From NCBI GenBank assembly GCA_017511265.1, contig JAFWKV010000042.1, positions 1 to 60,983 on the forward strand: DNA of 60,983 nt, given 5' to 3'. This document shows, piece by piece, positions 9,056 to 20,543 of the stretch. Under the pieces are notes generated by a model. The model was given only the letters and a program-made list of their open reading frames with translations. It did no database searches and was not told the origin of the DNA. The first letter of the stretch is position 1; every line of letters starts with the position of its first letter. Made by a program: the position numbers and the translations under genes. This DNA comes from Clostridia bacterium (GTDB taxonomy: Bacteria > Bacillota > Clostridia > TANB77 > CAG-508).

Positions 9056-10789
9056 ATGATAAAAACACTTGCAAAATCAATAAGAGAATATAAAAAACAT
9101 ACCATCCTAACACCAATATTTATGGTATTTGAAGTAGGATTTGAAATTGCAATTCCATTCTTACTATCAATTTTAATAGATCAAGGAATTACAAACAAAG
9201 ACTATAACACAATAATAATAGTAGGAATATGCTTAGTTGTTGCAGCATTTTTAGCACTGCTATTCGGAAGACTAGGAGGAAGAACAGCAGCAGTAGCAGC
9301 AAGCGGATTTGCTAAGAACTTAAGAGAAGATATGTATAATAAAGTACAAGACTTCTCCTTCCTAAACATAGACAAATTCAGTACATCAAGCATAGTAACA
9401 AGACTAACATCAGATGTATCAAATATACAAATGGCATTTATGATGATAATAAGAGGAGCAATCCGTTCACCAATAACTATAATATTTGCATTAATAATGA
9501 CATTTACAATAAATCCAAAAATAGGATTAATATATTTAGTAGTTACTCCAATATTAGGAGGCTCACTGATATTGCTTGCTAAATATGTGCATCCAATATT
9601 TAAAAAGGTATTCAATACGATTGATAAATTAAATCGAGTAGTACAAGAAAACGTAAATGCAATAAGAGTTGTAAAATCATTTGTTACAGAAGAAAGAGAA
9701 ATAAAAAAATTTAACAAAGTATCAGACGATATTTATGACTATTTTTCTAAGGCAGAAAAGGTTATGGCATTTAATGGACCAATAATGCAAATTACAATAT
9801 ATACTTGCTTGACGTTAATATCATGGTTTGGAGCACATTTTGTAGTATCTGGAGAAATAACTACAGGCGAACTTACAAGCTTAATTACTTATGTAATGCA
9901 ACTTCTTATGAACTTAATGATGCTATCAATGATATTTGTAATGATAATCATATCACTAGAATCAGGTAGAAGAATTGTAGAATTGCTTGAAGAAGTTCCA
10001 GATATACATAATCCTGAAAATCCTATAATGAAAGTAGAAAATGGAAGTATAGAGTTTAAAAATGTAAGTTTTAGCTATGTAAATAATAAAGAAAAAGAAG
10101 TATTAAAAAATATAGATTTTAAAATAAACACAGGAGAAACAGTAGGAATAATAGGTGGTACAGGAGATGGAAAATCATCTTTAGTTAATTTAATACCTAG
10201 ACTATATGACACAACAGAAGGTGAAGTACTTGTAGGAAACAAAAATGTAAAAGATTATGATATAAAAGTTCTTCGCGACCAAGTATCTATGGTATTACAA
10301 AAAAACACATTGTTTTCAGGAACAATAAAAGAAAATTTAAGATGGGGAAATATAGATGCAACAGATGAAGAAATAATTAAAGCTTGTAAACTAGCACAAG
10401 CTGATGAATTTATAGAAAAATTTCCAGATAAATATGATACATATATAGAACAAGGTGGCAATAATGTAAGTGGTGGTCAAAAACAAAGATTATGTATTGC
10501 AAGAGCATTGCTTAAAAAGCCACAAATACTAATATTAGATGATTCAACATCAGCAGTAGATACGAAAACAGATAGCCTAATTAGAAAAGCATTTGCAGAA
10601 GAAATACCTAATACAACAAAAATAATAATAGCACAAAGAATTTCATCAGTTCAAGATAGTGATAAAATTATTATATTAAATAATGGTAAAATAGAAGCAA
10701 TCGGAAGTCATGAAGAATTATTAAAAAATAATAAAATATATCAAGAAGTATATAACTCTCAGATGAAGGGAAGTGAGGAAAATGCGTAG
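9056..10789 (+). CDS. ABC exporter half-transporter, degenerate ATP-site subunit
   Basis: A 577-residue protein with a six-helix exporter domain (about 1-320) and a nucleotide-binding domain. Walker A is GGTGDGKSS (about 366), the signature is VSGGQKQR (about 470) and Walker B is ILILDDSTSAVD. The residue after Walker B is Asp instead of catalytic Glu, and the H-loop reads IIIAQRIS with Gln instead of His. Both changes mark the degenerate half of a heterodimer such as BmrC/BmrD or YheI/YheH. It overlaps the partner gene by eight bases. Substrate unknown; multidrug or peptide export is possible. Start supported by AAAGGAGG. Confidence 0.92.
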   Translation: MIKTLAKSIREYKKHTILTPIFMVFEVGFEIAIPFLLSILIDQGITNKDYNTIIIVGICLVVAAFLALLFGRLGGRTAAVAASGFAKNLREDMYNKVQDFSFLNIDKFSTSSIVTRLTSDVSNIQMAFMMIIRGAIRSPITIIFALIMTFTINPKIGLIYLVVTPILGGSLILLAKYVHPIFKKVFNTIDKLNRVVQENVNAIRVVKSFVTEEREIKKFNKVSDDIYDYFSKAEKVMAFNGPIMQITIYTCLTLISWFGAHFVVSGEITTGELTSLITYVMQLLMNLMMLSMIFVMIIISLESGRRIVELLEEVPDIHNPENPIMKVENGSIEFKNVSFSYVNNKEKEVLKNIDFKINTGETVGIIGGTGDGKSSLVNLIPRLYDTTEGEVLVGNKNVKDYDIKVLRDQVSMVLQKNTLFSGTIKENLRWGNIDATDEEIIKACKLAQADEFIEKFPDKYDTYIEQGGNNVSGGQKQRLCIARALLKKPQILILDDSTSAVDTKTDSLIRKAFAEEIPNTTKIIIAQRISSVQDSDKIIILNNGKIEAIGSHEELLKNNKIYQEVYNSQMKGSEENA

Positions 10790-12644
10790 AAAATTAGACA
10801 AAGGTACGGCAAAAAGATTAGCAAAAATTATTCTAAAAAATTATAAAATACACTTAATCTTTGTTGTAATATTTATAATTATCAGCTCAGCAACATCTGT
10901 TGCAAGCTCGCTTTTCCTTGAAAAATTGGTTGATGACTATATTGCACCAATGCTTCAAACAGAAAATCCTATGTTTACGGAGCTTGCTTACGCGTTATTA
11001 ACAATGATTGCAATTTATCTTGCAGGTGTATTGTGCACGTATTTATATAACAGAATTATGATAGTAGTAGGCCAAGGTACATTAAGAGATGTAAGAAATA
11101 AAATGTTTGAAAAAATGCAGAGCCTTCCAATTAGATATTTTGATACTCACTTAAATGGAGACATAATGAGCCATTATACAAATGATATTGACACTTTGAG
11201 AGAGTTAATATCAAGAGGAATACCTCAAATTTTAAACTTAAGTATAACAATAACAATGACATTTGTAGCAATGCTTACTACAAGTTTATACTTGACGGGA
11301 ATAGTTGTTGTAATAACAATACTTATAATTATGGCAATAAAACGTATAACAGGCAATAGTGGTAAATATTTTATGAAACAGCAACAATCACTTGGTAAAG
11401 TTGATGGATATATAGAAGAAATGATTGCAGGGCAAAAAGTTATAAAAGTATTTAATCATGAAGAAGAAGCAAAAAAGAATTTTGAAAAACTAAACACAGA
11501 ATTATTTGAAGATGCCAAAAAAGCCAATTCATACGCTAATATTTTAATGCCAACACTTTCAAACTTAGGAAACCTATTATATGTACTTGTAGGATTTATT
11601 GGAGGAATACTATTCTTTAACAATATTGGAGGAATTACTTTAGGAGTAATTGTTGCCTTTGTTAATTTAAGTAAAAGCTATACAATGCCAATAGCACAAC
11701 TTTCACAACAAGTTAATTCAATAATAATGGCAATGGCTGGTGCAAAAAGAATATTCGACTTAATTGATGAAGAGCCAGAATTTGATGAAGGATATGTAAA
11801 ACTTGTAAATGCGGAAATAAATGGAGAAGAAATAAAAGAAGCAGACCATTATACAGGAAAATGGGCTTGGAAACATTTACATCATGATGGAAGACTAGAA
11901 TATATTGAATTAAAAGGTCACATAGAACTTACTGATGTTGACTTTGGATATGACGAAGGAAAATTGATACTTCACAATATTTCATTATATGCAAAACCAG
12001 GCCAAAAAATTGCATTTGTTGGTGCAACAGGAGCAGGAAAGACAACAATTACCAACTTAATTAACAGGTTTTATGACATAGAAGATGGAAAAATCAGATA
12101 TGACGGAATAAATATTAACAAAATAAATAAAAAAGACTTAAGAAAATCTTTAGGAATGGTATTACAAGATGTTTATTTATTTACAGGAACTATAAGAGAC
12201 AATATTAGATATGGAAAAGAAGATGCAACAGATGAAGAAATAACTGAGGCAGCAAAACTTGCAAATGCGCATAATTTTATAATGAATTTACCACAAGGAT
12301 ATGATACTATTATTGATGGAAGCGGAAGTAGCTTATCACAAGGACAAAAACAATTACTTTCAATTGCAAGAGCAGCAATTAACAATCCACCTGTTATGAT
12401 ATTAGATGAGGCAACTTCAAGTATAGATACAAGAACAGAAAAGATTGTTCAAGATGGTATGGATAAGCTTATGGAAGGAAGAACTGTATTTGTTATTGCT
12501 CATAGACTTTCAACTGTTAGAAATTCAAAGGCTATTATAGTGCTTGACAATGGACGCATTATTGAAAGAGGAGAACATGATGAATTAATTGCTCAAAAAG
12601 GTATGTACTATAGATTATATACTGGTGCTTTTGAATTAGAATAA
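10782..12644 (+). CDS. ABC exporter half-transporter, catalytic subunit
   Basis: A 620-residue exporter half with a canonical nucleotide-binding domain: Walker A GATGAGKTT (about 412), Walker B VMILDEATSSID with catalytic Glu, and IAHRLSTV with the H-loop His. Its own signature is altered (LSQGQ), so the working ATP site should pair this Walker A/B with the partner's SGGQ signature. An extra segment between membrane and ATPase domains (about residues 340-385, KWAWKHLHHDG) is seen in YheH-like members. ATG 10782 overlaps the upstream stop, with GAAGGGAAGTGAGG as ribosome site. Confidence 0.92.
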   Translation: MRRKLDKGTAKRLAKIILKNYKIHLIFVVIFIIISSATSVASSLFLEKLVDDYIAPMLQTENPMFTELAYALLTMIAIYLAGVLCTYLYNRIMIVVGQGTLRDVRNKMFEKMQSLPIRYFDTHLNGDIMSHYTNDIDTLRELISRGIPQILNLSITITMTFVAMLTTSLYLTGIVVVITILIIMAIKRITGNSGKYFMKQQQSLGKVDGYIEEMIAGQKVIKVFNHEEEAKKNFEKLNTELFEDAKKANSYANILMPTLSNLGNLLYVLVGFIGGILFFNNIGGITLGVIVAFVNLSKSYTMPIAQLSQQVNSIIMAMAGAKRIFDLIDEEPEFDEGYVKLVNAEINGEEIKEADHYTGKWAWKHLHHDGRLEYIELKGHIELTDVDFGYDEGKLILHNISLYAKPGQKIAFVGATGAGKTTITNLINRFYDIEDGKIRYDGININKINKKDLRKSLGMVLQDVYLFTGTIRDNIRYGKEDATDEEITEAAKLANAHNFIMNLPQGYDTIIDGSGSSLSQGQKQLLSIARAAINNPPVMILDEATSSIDTRTEKIVQDGMDKLMEGRTVFVIAHRLSTVRNSKAIIVLDNGRIIERGEHDELIAQKGMYYRLYTGAFELE

Positions 12645-12708
12645 TGATTTTGTAGAAGTTCTTAGCCGTATCATCTTTGATGCAGATGAAAAAAATCAAT
12701 ACTTTTAT

Positions 12709-12752
12709 CTAAAAAGGAAATAATCAATAGGTTTTGATTATTTCCTTTTTAG
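12709..12752 (+). terminator. Terminator after the ABC exporter operon
   Basis: Perfect 19-base arms (CTAAAAAGGAAATAATCAA and complement) with a six-base loop. The A- and T-rich arm ends could work for both converging genes. Confidence 0.8.
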
Positions 12753-12770
12753 AAGTGCATGAGTTTGTTG

Positions 12771-13103
12771 CTATTTAACTAGTAATGAAATGGTAAATGT
12801 TAGCGAAAATAGTATAACTATATTAGCCCAATTTTCTAAATTAAGAACTATGCCAGTTATAAATGATGTTAGTAATATAACTAAAAATGCTATAAATAAT
12901 TTATCTTTAAGTATTTCTTTAGATGAAACATTTAAAGTTGTTCTGACAAAAATTCCTAATCCCCATCCAATGCTAAATAAAATAGCCCTTTCTAACCAGT
13001 ATTCAAAGTGCATTAATTGTTTATAAATAACAGATGTACACATGAAATTTATTACAGTGCACAACAAAGAATATATATACCGGTTATTTAAATACTTACT
13101 CAT
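12771..13103 (-). CDS. Small membrane protein, unknown; has CGG at codon 8
   Basis: A 110-residue protein with three or four predicted membrane segments; family not recognised. ATG 13103 has a good ribosome site (AGGAAGGA, seven bases before). Codon 8 (13082-13080 on the minus strand) is CGG, read as Arg in MSKYLNNRYIYS. This is the only CGG in the body of an otherwise intact frame in the window. A +1 shift there would stop after about 18 residues. Possibilities: weak decoding of CGG as Arg, a silenced gene, or initiation at a downstream Met (residue 21). Confidence 0.5.
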   Translation of the reverse strand: MSKYLNNRYIYSLLCTVINFMCTSVIYKQLMHFEYWLERAILFSIGWGLGIFVRTTLNVSSKEILKDKLFIAFLVILLTSFITGIVLNLENWANIVILFSLTFTISLLVK

Positions 13104-13263
13104 AGCAAATCCTTCCTACTATTAATTAATAATGCAGAAAAATACGTTAGGCATTATTGCCTAATTTAATAATGATATTGTAATATAAATTTACATAAAA
13201 GTCAATATATGAAGCTAAATAGTAACCTTATACCAAAATAATTAAATTAATTTATTAAAGCAC

Positions 13264-13292
13264 TTGATATTTTTTATGACGTGTAATATAAT
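13264..13292 (+). promoter_or_regulatory. Predicted sigma-A promoter of mreB
   Basis: TTGATA (13264-13269), 17-base spacer, TATAAT (13287-13292). It leaves a leader of about 60 bases before mreB. Confidence 0.6.
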
Positions 13293-13357
13293 TGTAACAC
13301 AATTGTAAAAAAAACGTCATATTATTTTGCGTATATATAAAGAAGGGAAGAAAAACA

Positions 13358-14374
13358 ATGTTTAAGTTTAAATTCGGCTTCGGACAAGATATAGGAATAG
13401 ATTTAGGTACTGCAACAGTTATTGCTTATGTAAAAGGCAAAGGAATAGTACTGAGAGAACCATCTGTTGTAGCAGTAGACAACAATACAGGAGATGTATT
13501 AGCAGTAGGAGGAGAGGCAAGAAGAATGCTTGGTAGAACACCAGGAAACATAGTTGCTACAAGACCTTTAAGAGATGGAGTAATATCAGATTATACAATT
13601 ACTGAAAAAATGTTAAAATATTTTATACAAAAAGTTGGAGGAAAATCTATATTTGCACCAAGAATAATGATATGTATACCTTCACAAGTAACAGAGGTTG
13701 AAAAAAAAGCTGTAATTGATGCAGCATCGCAAGCAGGAGCACGTAGAGTATATTTAATAGAAGAACCAATAGCTGCAGCTATTGGAGCAGGAATAGATAT
13801 TTCGAAGCCATGTGGAAATATGGTTGTAGATATAGGAGGAGGAACAACAGATATAGCAGTAATTTCACTAGGGGGATCAGTAGTTAGCGCATCACTAAAG
13901 GTTGCTGGTGATAAATTTGATGAAGCAATAGTAAAATATGTAAAAAGAAAGCATAACATAATGATAGGAGAAAGAACAGCAGAAGATTTAAAAATTAGCA
14001 TAGGATGTGTGTATCCAAAGATTCAAGATATGGAAATGGATGTAAGAGGAAGACATTTAGGAACAGGACTACCAGTTACAATTACAATGCATTCAAGTGA
14101 AATGATGGAAGCATTATTAGAGCCTGCATTGCAAATTGTAGACACAGTACATTCAGTTTTAGAAAAAACACCGCCAGAACTTGCTGCAGATATTAGCGAT
14201 AAAGGTATCTATATGACAGGTGGAGGATGCTTAGTTGATGGATTAGATAAGCTTTTACAAGAAAAACTTGGAATAAATGTAATGATAGCTCAAGACACTG
14301 TATCATGTGTAGCACTTGGAACGGGTAAGGCTTTAGATAATTTAGATATATTGGATAGTAAGGCAAGAGCCTAA
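13358..14374 (+). CDS. mreB: Rod-shape actin homologue, MreB/Mbl family
   Basis: A 338-residue bacterial actin. It has the phosphate loops IGIDLGTATVIAYVKGKGIV and VVDIGGGTTDIAVISLGG, and the adenosine motif GGGCLVDGLDKLL. MreB proteins polymerise beneath the membrane and guide cell-wall synthesis. The start (FGFGQDIGIDLG) and the full-length match are typical. It stands alone, without mreC/mreD, as Mbl or extra MreB copies often do, so the exact paralogue is uncertain. A palindromic repeat follows it. Confidence 0.93.
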   Translation: MFKFKFGFGQDIGIDLGTATVIAYVKGKGIVLREPSVVAVDNNTGDVLAVGGEARRMLGRTPGNIVATRPLRDGVISDYTITEKMLKYFIQKVGGKSIFAPRIMICIPSQVTEVEKKAVIDAASQAGARRVYLIEEPIAAAIGAGIDISKPCGNMVVDIGGGTTDIAVISLGGSVVSASLKVAGDKFDEAIVKYVKRKHNIMIGERTAEDLKISIGCVYPKIQDMEMDVRGRHLGTGLPVTITMHSSEMMEALLEPALQIVDTVHSVLEKTPPELAADISDKGIYMTGGGCLVDGLDKLLQEKLGINVMIAQDTVSCVALGTGKALDNLDILDSKARA

Positions 14375-14402
14375 AAATATAATAATCTAACATATAGTGA
14401 AA

Positions 14403-14567
14403 TTTAGATGTTAACAGAATAATTATATAAATAAAGAAAATCTGCGTAAGCGATCAAACGAACGTAGTGAGTGCGATTGGAGCAAGCTACAGACTAGTTC
14501 TTTAAATTTGTAGCTTGCGACACACAAAGATTTTCGTATTTATATAATTATTCTGTTAACATTTAAA
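14403..14567. repeat. Palindromic repeat, family C copy 1
   Basis: A core of about 110 bases (TCTGCGTAAGCG ... GTAGCTTGCGACACACAAAGA) is bounded by a long inverted repeat, ATGTTAACAGAATAATTATATAAATA and its complement. The core recurs at 21182-21402 and 34669-34810 in the opposite orientation, but with different arm sequences. It fills the gap between mreB and mtaB. No coding potential. Confidence 0.85.
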
Positions 14568-14594
14568 ATGACTATATAATGAAAGGAATATAAA

Positions 14595-15882
14595 ATGAAA
14601 ACAGTAAGTTTTTACACATTAGGATGCAAAGTAAACCAATATGAAACAAATGCTATGGCACAGAAATTCACAGATGCAGGGTACAAAATAGTTCATGAAG
14701 AAGAAAATGCAGACATAGCAATAGTAAATACTTGTACAGTAACAAATATGTCAGACAGAAAATCGAGGCAACTATTGCGTAGAATAAAACGCTTAAATTC
14801 AAATACTATAGTTATTGCAGTAGGATGTTACGTACAAGTTGCAAGACATAAAGTAGAGAAAATTCCTGAAATAGACTTAGTTTTAGGAAATAATGAAAAA
14901 CAAAATATTGTAGAATATGTAGAAAAATATATAAATGATCATAACAATTTAAATGAAGTGACAGATGTAATGCACAAAAAAGAATTTGTTGATTTAGGAA
15001 TTATAACATATACTGAACAAACAAGAGCGGTCATAAAAATTCAAGATGGATGTGATAGATTCTGCTCATACTGTATTATTCCATATGCACGTGGACGTGT
15101 ACGTAGTAGAAAACCAGAAAGTATAATAGAAGAAGCAAAAAAACAAGTAGAACAAGGCTTGCAAGAAATTGTAATAACTGGAATACATGTAGCTTCATAT
15201 GGAAAAGATTTCGACGAAGATTACAAATTAATAGATTTATTAGAAAACTTAAACAAAATAGAAGGACTAAAAAGAATAAGACTTAGCTCAATAGAGCCAA
15301 TGATAATTACAGATGAGTTTATAAAAAGACTTAGTAAACTAGAAAAAATATGCCACCACTTTCATTTATCACTTCAAAGTGGGTGTGATGAAACTCTAAA
15401 GAGAATGAATAGAAAATATACAACTGCAGAGTTTATGGGAGTTGTAAAAAGGTTAAGAAGAGAGTATGAAGACGTAATTCTTACAACCGACATAATAGTA
15501 GGTTTCCCTGGGGAAACTGAAGAAGAGTTTGAAACAACATATAATTTCTTAAAAGAAGTAAAATTCTATAAAATGCATGTATTTAAATATTCACAAAGAG
15601 AAGGCACAAAGGCCGCAGTGATGCCAGAGCAAATTGATGGCAAAGTCAAAGAGGAAAGAAGCCAAAGGTTAATAAAACTTTCAAACCAGAATCAAAAAGA
15701 ATATAATGGACAATACATTGGAAAAGAAGTTGAGGTGCTATTTGAGGAAAGAGAAGGCAAATACTACAAAGGTCATACTGCAAATTATATTATGGTGAAA
15801 TTCGAAACAGAAAAGGAGTTAGAAAATTGTATAAAGACAGTTCAAGTGAATGACCAAGAAGAAGATTATTTAATAGCAAAAT

Positions 15883-15884
<2 letters not shown>
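14595..15884 (+). CDS. mtaB: tRNA t6A37 methylthiotransferase MtaB
   Basis: Radical-SAM enzyme of 429 residues that adds a methylthio group to t6A37 of tRNA. The N-terminal UPF0004 domain carries TLGCKVNQYET and NTCTVTN with cluster cysteines plus GCYVQ. The radical SAM motif is CDRFCSYCIIPYARGRVRSR, and a TRAM-like domain ends the protein. The TLGCKVNQ start separates MtaB from MiaB and RimO. The stop lies inside an unusual paired inverted repeat. Confidence 0.95.
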
Positions 15885-18005
<2,121 letters not shown>

Positions 18006-18017
18006 AGGAGCTAAATA

Positions 18018-18257
18018 ATGGAAAATTATACATTTGAAGATATGTATGTAGACTTAAGAAATGGATATCAAATTTATTATACGTATGTTCGAAATAGATA
18101 TGTTCTTTTTCGAACAGCTAAAAATTGCTATACACAAAAATTGTTAAGTACTAATCCAAAAAATCCACAACCGAAAATGTCAATGCTTACATTAAAAAGA
18201 GTTAAAGAAATTTTTCCGCATATGGAAGATATTGAGTATCGTTTGGAGGTGCTTTAA
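18018..18257 (+). CDS. Small soluble protein, unknown
   Basis: A 79-residue protein rich in aromatic and basic residues (GYQIYYTYVRNRYVLFRT), not recognised. It has a clear ribosome site (AAAGGAG), starts 12 bases after ligA and runs into the YdcF-like gene, so it is probably part of a ligA operon. Confidence 0.6.
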   Translation: MENYTFEDMYVDLRNGYQIYYTYVRNRYVLFRTAKNCYTQKLLSTNPKNPQPKMSMLTLKRVKEIFPHMEDIEYRLEVL

Positions 18258-19359
18258 TATAGAAAAATTTATTATATCTTATTACTTAATAATGCTTACT
18301 ATAATAATTTATATGATTAAAAAATACAAAAAAAACAAACTATATTCTTACGAGAATGCAAGACTATTAGGAGCAATAATTTTTATTAGCTTAGTGTTTA
18401 TTTTTGATATATGCTTGACTGGATATGATTATTTTTACGGTTATAACAAATCATTATATCAACTTATAGAAGGGATACAAGATGATATTTATATTGTTTT
18501 AATTTTAATATTGCCATTTGCTTTTATTGTAACAATATTGGCAATGATAAGCAATTTAAAACTAATGAAAAAGGAAGGAAAAGGCTGGAAAAATATGCTA
18601 GGCATAATTCTAGGAGGTTTTATTTGCTTATCAACTATTAGTGTTATTATAGGCAAAGCGTTAACATTTAGTACAAATGCTTTTGAAGTAACAATAACTG
18701 ATTATTTTTTTAATGCTATTGTTATGTTTATTATATATCTTGAATGTATCCTTGTGGGAAACTGCATTTTAGGAATAAAAGCAGCGAAAAATATTCCAAA
18801 ATTTGATAAAGATTGTATCATAATTTTAGGATGCAGAGTAAAAAAAGATGGTGATTTAAGCAATTTGCTAAAAGGACGAGTTGATAGAGCAATTGAATTT
18901 AGTCAAATGCAAAAGCAAGAAACAGGAAAAGAAATAATATTTGTTCCTTCTGGAGGAAAAGGTGATGACGAACCTATTTCTGAAGCGCAAGCTATGAAAA
19001 ATTATTTGATAAAAAAGGGAATTAATGAAGATAGTATTCTTATTGAAGATAAATCTATAAATACATATGAAAATATTAAGCTTTCTAATAGTCTTATAGA
19101 AAGCAAAATAAAAAACGCAAAAACAGCTTTTGCAACAACTAATTATCATGTTTTTAGAACTATGATAATAGCAAATAATCAAAATTTAAATATAGAAGGA
19201 ATTGGAGCAAAAACAAAAACATATTTCTGGGTTAATGCTTTCATAAGAGAGTACGTAGCTACATTAGTTTCAGAAAAGAAAAAGAATATAAGAATGATGA
19301 TAATAATTATGCTAGGGGTACTATTTTTTTCAATTTTTTCTTATATATCTATGCTTTAA
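18232..19359 (+). CDS. YdcF/SanA-like DUF218 membrane protein
   Basis: N-terminal membrane segments (about the first 170 residues), then a DUF218 domain with CIIILGCRVKKDG, GRVDRAIEF, SGGKGDDEPISEAQAM and TNYHVFR, and a C-terminal membrane helix. DUF218 proteins such as SanA, ElyC and YdcF act at the envelope; the chemistry is unclear. Start uncertain: TTG 18232 overlaps the upstream gene by 26 bases, but the good ribosome site GGAGGT (18245-18250) is followed eight bases later by ATA 18259, in frame. The first in-frame ATG is 18292. Confidence 0.8.
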   Translation: MSIVWRCFNIEKFIISYYLIMLTIIIYMIKKYKKNKLYSYENARLLGAIIFISLVFIFDICLTGYDYFYGYNKSLYQLIEGIQDDIYIVLILILPFAFIVTILAMISNLKLMKKEGKGWKNMLGIILGGFICLSTISVIIGKALTFSTNAFEVTITDYFFNAIVMFIIYLECILVGNCILGIKAAKNIPKFDKDCIIILGCRVKKDGDLSNLLKGRVDRAIEFSQMQKQETGKEIIFVPSGGKGDDEPISEAQAMKNYLIKKGINEDSILIEDKSINTYENIKLSNSLIESKIKNAKTAFATTNYHVFRTMIIANNQNLNIEGIGAKTKTYFWVNAFIREYVATLVSEKKKNIRMMIIIMLGVLFFSIFSYISML

Positions 19360-19420
19360 AAAGCCAATTGAAACAGAATACCATTTAAATGATTTTATTA
19401 TTAATATATGGAGGAAAAAT

Positions 19421-20269
19421 ATGGCAACAATTATAGATGGAAAAGCTTTAGCTCAAAAGATAAGAAGTAATTTAAAAATAGAATGTGATGAACTTAAAAG
19501 TAGAGGGATATTACCCAAATTAGCAGTTATATTAGTTGGAAATGATAGTGCATCTAAAATATATGTTAGAAACAAAAACAGAGCATGTGAAGAAGTAGGA
19601 ATTGAATTTGAAGAATATATCTTAAATTCAGATATAACACAAGATGAACTAATAAATTTAATAAATAGTTTAAACAGTAAAAAAGATGTACATGGAATTT
19701 TATTACAAAGTCCAATACCAAATCATTTAGACATAAACCAAGCCTTTAGAACAATTGCACCAGATAAAGATGTTGATGGATTTAATCCATTAAATGTGGG
19801 CAAATTAACTTTAGGACAGGATACATTTGTTTCATGTACACCTTATGGTGTTATAAAAATGTTTGAAGAATATAATATTGACTTATCAGGAAAAAATTTG
19901 ACAATAATAGGAAGAAGCAATATTGTAGGAAAGCCATTGATACAATGTTGTTTAAACAAAAATGCAACAGTTACTATATGCCATTCAAAAACAAAAGACT
20001 TAAAAGAGCATACGAAAAATGCAGATATAGTAATTTGTGCAATAGGTAAAGCAAAATTTATAACTGAAGATATGATTAAAGAGGGGGCAGTTATAATTGA
20101 TGTTGGGATTAATAGAACTGAAGAAGGTAAGTTAGTAGGCGATGTTGACTTTCAAAATGTAGAGAAAAAGGCAAGTTATATCACACCAGTACCTGGGGGG
20201 GTTGGACCAATGACTATAACTATGCTAATGAATAATGTAATTAAGGCTGCAAAGCAGTTAAATATGTGA
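19421..20269 (+). CDS. folD: Methylenetetrahydrofolate dehydrogenase/cyclohydrolase FolD
   Basis: A 282-residue bifunctional one-carbon enzyme converting methylene-THF to formyl-THF. Recognised by KIYVRNKNRACEEVGI (catalytic Lys region), GILLQSPIPNHL, DKDVDGFNPLNVGKL, GRSNIVGKPL and the C-terminal PVPGGVGPMTITMLMNN. Normal length. Preceded by AGGAGG and followed by a simple terminator. Confidence 0.97.
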   Translation: MATIIDGKALAQKIRSNLKIECDELKSRGILPKLAVILVGNDSASKIYVRNKNRACEEVGIEFEEYILNSDITQDELINLINSLNSKKDVHGILLQSPIPNHLDINQAFRTIAPDKDVDGFNPLNVGKLTLGQDTFVSCTPYGVIKMFEEYNIDLSGKNLTIIGRSNIVGKPLIQCCLNKNATVTICHSKTKDLKEHTKNADIVICAIGKAKFITEDMIKEGAVIIDVGINRTEEGKLVGDVDFQNVEKKASYITPVPGGVGPMTITMLMNNVIKAAKQLNM

Positions 20270-20280
20270 TTATAAATTTA

Positions 20281-20307
20281 GGGGCATTTATATAATGCTC
20301 CTTTTTT
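20281..20307 (+). terminator. Terminator after folD
   Basis: Stem GGGGCATT / AATGCTCC with a short loop, then a T-run. Confidence 0.7.
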
Positions 20308-20529
20308 GAAGGGTTGTCAATGGGGACGGTTCTAATTGACAACTTATCAAAAAATTATATTATTTCGCCTAAGTGTTGATATATAAATATATTTTGAACA
20401 AAACATAGCTAGGGTCTACCTAAGGGTCTTGTTCTAGCAATATATTTATATATCAACACTTGGGCTACTCTATAAAATTAATAGTAAGTTGTCAATTAGA
20501 ACCGTCCCCATTGACAACCCTTCAAAAAG
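20301..20529. repeat. Nested palindrome: REP arms around a family E element
   Basis: Outer arms of about 45 bases (20301-20345 and 20485-20529) each carry TGTCAATGGGGACGG and match almost perfectly. Inside lies a second palindrome (20368-20464), with arms AGTGTTGATATATAAATATAT and complement around a small core. The string TATATAAATATATTTTGAACAAAA (20380-20403) recurs near 51 kb. The element fills the folD-dprA gap and has no ORF. Confidence 0.85.
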
Positions 20530-20543
20530 AGAAAGGATAAAAA

